Positions 60,973 through 64,000 of a stretch of DNA of 64,000 nt are shown in pieces. Made by a program: the position numbers and the translations under genes. The notes under the pieces are model-generated. The model had not been told where the DNA came from. It did not search any database and saw only the letters and a program-made list of their open reading frames with translations. Positions within the stretch are counted from its first letter, which is position 1. Every line of letters begins with the position of its first letter. Origin of the DNA: Henningerozyma blattae CBS 6284 (Eukaryota; Ascomycota; Saccharomycetes; Saccharomycetales; Saccharomycetaceae); the NCBI RefSeq assembly GCF_000315915.1, contig NC_020188.1:575501-639500 (forward strand). The letters run 5' to 3'.

Positions 60973-62457
60973 TTAGAAATTAATTGGCTTTGAGAAAGCA
61001 GCTAAGTTAGCTTCTTTGAATGCTTCAGATAAGGTTGGGTGAGCATGGCAAACTCTGGCAACATCTTCAGCAGAAGCACCATATTCTAGAGCTAGCCCAG
61101 CTTCAGCAATCATTTCACCGGCGTTTGGACCGATGATATGAGCACCCAAGATTCTTTCAGTCTTGGCGTCAATTAAGATCTTAACAAACCCTTCAGAATC
61201 CATATTAGTCTTTGCTCTTGAGTTAGCAATGAATGGGAATTTACCAATCTTGTATTCAATATTTTCAGCTTTTAATTGTTCTTCAGTCTTACCAACCCAA
61301 GCAACTTCTGGATGCGAGTACATGACAGATGGAATGTTATTGTAATTAACATGACCATGGCCATTCTTAAAGAATTCAGCAGCAGCAATACCTTCTTCTT
61401 CGGCCTTGTGAGCTAACATAGGACCGAAAGTGACATCACCGATACATTTAATATTTGGGTATTTTGTATTGAATTGATCATCAATAACAACACGGCCACG
61501 TTTGTCAACTTCTAAGCCTATAGCTTCAGCATTTAAGCCTTGCATGTATGGTCTTCTACCAATAGCTACTAATAGAACATCTGATTGTAAAGATTCTTTC
61601 TTACCAGTCTTGACATCTTCATATTCGATATCCACGACATCGTTATTTCTTTTGGCAGAAACAACTTTTTGGCCTAGTTTGAAATCAAAACCTTGTTTCT
61701 TTAAGAATTTTTGAGTGGTCTTTGCAATTTCACCATCCATAGAAGCACCAATAGCTGGTGCAAATTCCAAAATTGTGACTTTAGAACCTAATCTACTATA
61801 AACAGAACCCATTTCTAAACCAATAATACCACCACCAATGATGGCTAATCTCTTTGGGATTTCCTTTAAGGATAAAGCACCTGTAGAAGAAACGATTCTT
61901 TCTTCATCGATTTCGATACCTGGGAATGGAGTAACTTCGGAACCAGTAGCGATAATTACCTTCTCAGTCTTTAATTCCAATTCTTCCTTTTCAGCCGCAG
62001 ATTCTATTGGAACCACTTTAATAGTATTTTGATCTTTAAATGAGGCAGTACCTTTGTAATAAGTGACTTTATTTTTCTTAAATAACATTTCGATACCAGA
62101 AGTTAATTGTTTAACTGAATCATCTTTAGCCTTTTGAAAGTTTTGGACATTTACAGAGACATCACCCTTGATATCAATACCTCTCTTTGCGGCGCTTTCT
62201 TTAATTTCTTGATAAAGATGAGAATTATTCAAAAGAGATTTGGATGGGATACAACCGACATTTAAACAAGTACCACCTAATCTACCTCTCTTTTCGACAC
62301 AGGCAGTGTTGTAACCTAGTTGAGCGGCTTTAATGGCGGCGACGTAACCACCTGGACCACCCCCTATGACGACGACATCATGTGTCTTTGTGGATAAAAA
62401 TTGTTTTTGGATTTGAATTAGATTGGAAGAATATTTAGAAGTTGTTGATCTAAACAT
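60973..62457 (-). CDS. LPD1: dihydrolipoamide dehydrogenase
   Basis: 494 aa (S. cerevisiae 499). A mitochondrial presequence (about 1-22) precedes the FAD motif GGGPGG (32-37), the redox disulfide [13 protein letters not shown] (C64, C69), the NAD-binding [17 protein letters not shown], and the dimer-interface active-site HAHPTLSE (471-478) with base H473 and E478. The matrix flavoenzyme reoxidises lipoamide in pyruvate dehydrogenase, 2-oxoglutarate dehydrogenase, branched-chain and glycine decarboxylase complexes. With the SHMT gene it links this window to one-carbon metabolism only loosely. Codon use is fairly biased. GNA1 follows on the same strand, as on chromosome VI. Confidence 0.98.
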   Translation of the reverse strand: MFRSTTSKYSSNLIQIQKQFLSTKTHDVVVIGGGPGGYVAAIKAAQLGYNTACVEKRGRLGGTCLNVGCIPSKSLLNNSHLYQEIKESAAKRGIDIKGDVSVNVQNFQKAKDDSVKQLTSGIEMLFKKNKVTYYKGTASFKDQNTIKVVPIESAAEKEELELKTEKVIIATGSEVTPFPGIEIDEERIVSSTGALSLKEIPKRLAIIGGGIIGLEMGSVYSRLGSKVTILEFAPAIGASMDGEIAKTTQKFLKKQGFDFKLGQKVVSAKRNNDVVDIEYEDVKTGKKESLQSDVLLVAIGRRPYMQGLNAEAIGLEVDKRGRVVIDDQFNTKYPNIKCIGDVTFGPMLAHKAEEEGIAAAEFFKNGHGHVNYNNIPSVMYSHPEVAWVGKTEEQLKAENIEYKIGKFPFIANSRAKTNMDSEGFVKILIDAKTERILGAHIIGPNAGEMIAEAGLALEYGASAEDVARVCHAHPTLSEAFKEANLAAFSKPINF

Positions 62458-63024
62458 GGTGAATAGTAAAGAAACTAACTGTGCGTGAGATCAAATATTA
62501 GGGGAAAAAAAGGTTAAGTGTACTACGATAGAGGATAGTATACTTGCTTATATTTGAATGACTTAAGTTTTTTCCTTTTTGTTTTGTATATATAATATAT
62601 TTCTTTTATTATTGTGTTCAATAATGGGAAATATTTAAGGGAGTGCTCTTAAGAACTTATTAATTAAATTAAGCTAATTCAATTTTGAATTCGAAGTAAA
62701 ATTGCCTAATAATAACGCAATTAAATAATAAAGACGAAGTTTCCGATGAGCGGAAACCGAAGCGCGAAAATTAAAGAAACTTGAAATTTGAAAATTAAAA
62801 TTGGAAAATGTTTAGTAAGAAACGTGAAGCTAAACAAAACGTGTGAAAAAAAAAAAAAGAGTCAAAAGAAGTTAGACCAAGAATGGGATGACAAAGAATT
62901 AATTAGAGAAGTTACATATCGTTATGAATCTATGTAATGAGAATGTGAATGTGCTCTAAGATTTAGAGAAACAAGATCGAATTCGTGACAAGGGTAAGTA
63001 AACCTTAATGTGTGCATATGGTTC
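62458..63024. other. LPD1 promoter / GNA1 3' spacer
   Basis: About 570 bp, AT-rich, with an A tract near 62847-62859. No Gcn4 TGACTCA or perfect CCAAT site was noted, although LPD1 in S. cerevisiae responds to both systems. Confidence 0.4.
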
Positions 63025-63498
63025 CTATACATTGTTTTTTGGATTACGGAAGGACATGTTAGCGCCGTCTAGTTTGTAACCACATTTTTCATAGAATTTG
63101 ACATTAGAGTCTGAACAATACAAGACGATCTTGTAACAATTTTCCTTCCAAGCCAACTCGGTCAAGATGTCGATGATAGCCTTACCTAGTTTTAACCCTT
63201 GGTAATTCTTGTCCACTGCAATGTCTTCAATATGACCTAATTTCGCACAATCATGAATCAATTTTCTTTCAATGAGCAGCACACCTGTAGCAGCAATTTT
63301 CTTAGTAGAGTCTTCGACAATGACCATTGGCTTATAAATTGAAGGTAATGATTTCCAATGTTGTAACAATTCTTGGAATTTTTCAGCGGTGACATCGCCG
63401 ACAGTGGTTAAAGCGGATAAAGTATCCAGTAAACCATGCTGGATGTCACTTAATTCCATTTCACGGACGGTATAACCTTGTGGGATTTGTGGTGCCAT
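63025..63498 (-). CDS. GNA1: glucosamine-6-phosphate N-acetyltransferase
   Basis: 157 aa (S. cerevisiae 159). It is a GNAT fold: YTVREMELSDIQHGLLDTLSALT (9-31), GHIEDIAVDKNYQGLKLGKAIID with the acetyl-CoA pyrophosphate loop QGLKLGK (about 99-105), and CYKIVLYCSDSNVKFYEKCGYK near the end. The enzyme makes N-acetylglucosamine-6-phosphate for UDP-GlcNAc, used in chitin, N-glycans and GPI. It is essential in S. cerevisiae. The final residues are family-typical (MSFRNPKNNV). Confidence 0.97.
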   Translation of the reverse strand: MAPQIPQGYTVREMELSDIQHGLLDTLSALTTVGDVTAEKFQELLQHWKSLPSIYKPMVIVEDSTKKIAATGVLLIERKLIHDCAKLGHIEDIAVDKNYQGLKLGKAIIDILTELAWKENCYKIVLYCSDSNVKFYEKCGYKLDGANMSFRNPKNNV

Positions 63499-63637
63499 TG
63501 TTGATTGACTTATGAACGATTGAATGTATGGAGCGTCTTTAACAAGTATATACTAACAAATATATATAGGCGTGTCTTTTATATATAAACGGGAATGTGG
63601 ATGCCTTCTATGTTTTTTTTATTTAATTTTTCTTTAT

Positions 63638-64000
63638 TTATAGGAATAAAAGTCTAGTAGGTAAAAGAAAATACGGGAAATAAAAAAGGGCCAATTTCAA
63701 CTTTGCCATGATTGGTAGCGCCCTACGCGGGGTGTGTTTTTTAGGGTTTAGGAGGAAGTAATGGCCATTGAACACTATATCTATCAAGCACCACAACGAT
63801 GAACCTCCTGCTAATAATCCATATAGTTTAAGAAAAGTTTCAGGGATGGTTGTTGTGCCGTACAGCACAGCGATGAAGAAAAGTGGAAGCTGGTAAAACA
63901 TCTCGGTCCAGACAAAAAATTGAAGCCATTTGGGTCTTTCACCAACTAAATAATCATTGTTTTCCACAGTATGCCAGTTAATGGCCTTCTTGAAGATTGG
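63638..64000 (-). CDS. EMA19: sigma-2 receptor/TMEM97-type membrane protein, N terminus outside window
   Basis: Partial. The frame stays open to the right edge, reading PIFKKAINWHTVENNDYLVGERPKWLQ before the helices, so the true start lies beyond 64000; a GTG at 63967 is not the start. Visible are EXPERA-domain features: WTEMFYQLPLFFIAVLYG, then LYGLLAGGSSLWCLIDIVF and a final helix, KLALFYFPYFLLPTRLLFL, with a C terminus near the membrane. S. cerevisiae Ema19 (YLR050C, about 161 aa) is a small ER protein implicated in handling stalled mitochondrial precursors. About 40 residues are missing. Orientation appears reversed relative to FCF2 when compared with S. cerevisiae. Confidence 0.8.
   Translation of the reverse strand, partial: PIFKKAINWHTVENNDYLVGERPKWLQFFVWTEMFYQLPLFFIAVLYGTTTIPETFLKLYGLLAGGSSLWCLIDIVFNGHYFLLNPKKHTPRRALPIMAKLKLALFYFPYFLLPTRLLFL

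Overview
The window is nuclear DNA from a budding yeast of the family Saccharomycetaceae. The evidence is low GC with standard-code ORFs, poly-A/poly-T rich spacers, almost no introns (the one seen, in RPL22, has GTATGT and TACTAAC signals) and many protein families recognisable by eye. No database was searched. Gene names rest on recalled family sequences plus gene order.

Gene order is the strongest signal. Left to right, the genes match two Saccharomyces cerevisiae regions woven together. One is chromosome VI left arm (EMP47, RGD2, SEC53, LAM5, FET5, MIL1, HAC1, CAK1, CAF16, STE2, LPD1, GNA1). The other is chromosome XII (SIC1, BUD20, MEF1, SPC3, SND2, BMT6, RPL22A, SHM2, MNL2, ERG3, IES3, FCF2, EMA19). 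Orientations agree for nearly all of them. Many genes of both regions are absent (ACT1, TUB2, RPO41, RIM15, RPL10, FRS1, EPL1 and others). This fits a lineage that shares the whole-genome duplication but resolved duplicate losses independently of S. cerevisiae, for example the Vanderwaltozyma/Tetrapisispora or Naumovozyma/Kazachstania groups. Species is not determined.

Layout. 0-10.8 kb: the 3' end of an unidentified gene, a DCAF4-like gene with a URS1/TATA promoter, and a large SDD4-like zinc-finger factor behind a 2.9-kb spacer. 10.9-24.3 kb: secretory-pathway lectin (EMP47), Rho signalling (RGD2), CDK inhibitor (SIC1), mannose-phosphate metabolism (SEC53), 60S export (BUD20), a shortened LAM sterol-transfer protein, vacuolar ferroxidase (FET5) and an unknown gene. 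24.6-38.3 kb: an acyltransferase-like gene, mitochondrial EF-G, signal peptidase, ER targeting, rRNA methylation, a coiled-coil gene, RPL22 and MIL1. 38.3-44.2 kb: a 5.9-kb stretch without genes, exactly where RIM15 would lie. 44.2-64 kb: HAC1, a cytosolic SHMT, MNL2, CAK1, ERG3, CAF16, STE2, IES3, FCF2, LPD1, GNA1 and partial EMA19.

The most notable observation is that three genes (the left-edge gene, SIC1, IES3) each need a -1 change of frame to give their family-like protein. In each, the change falls on a sequence of the X_XXY_YYZ slippery type just before a zero-frame stop. Missing bases in the assembly could explain this and is the first thing to exclude. Regulatory sites are unusually legible: an alpha2-Mcm1-alpha2 operator at STE2, MCB and Swi5/Ace2 motifs at SIC1, sterol elements at ERG3, and RRPE/PAC pairs at ribosome-biogenesis genes. 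No tRNA, snRNA, transposon, LTR, centromere or CRISPR array was recognised.
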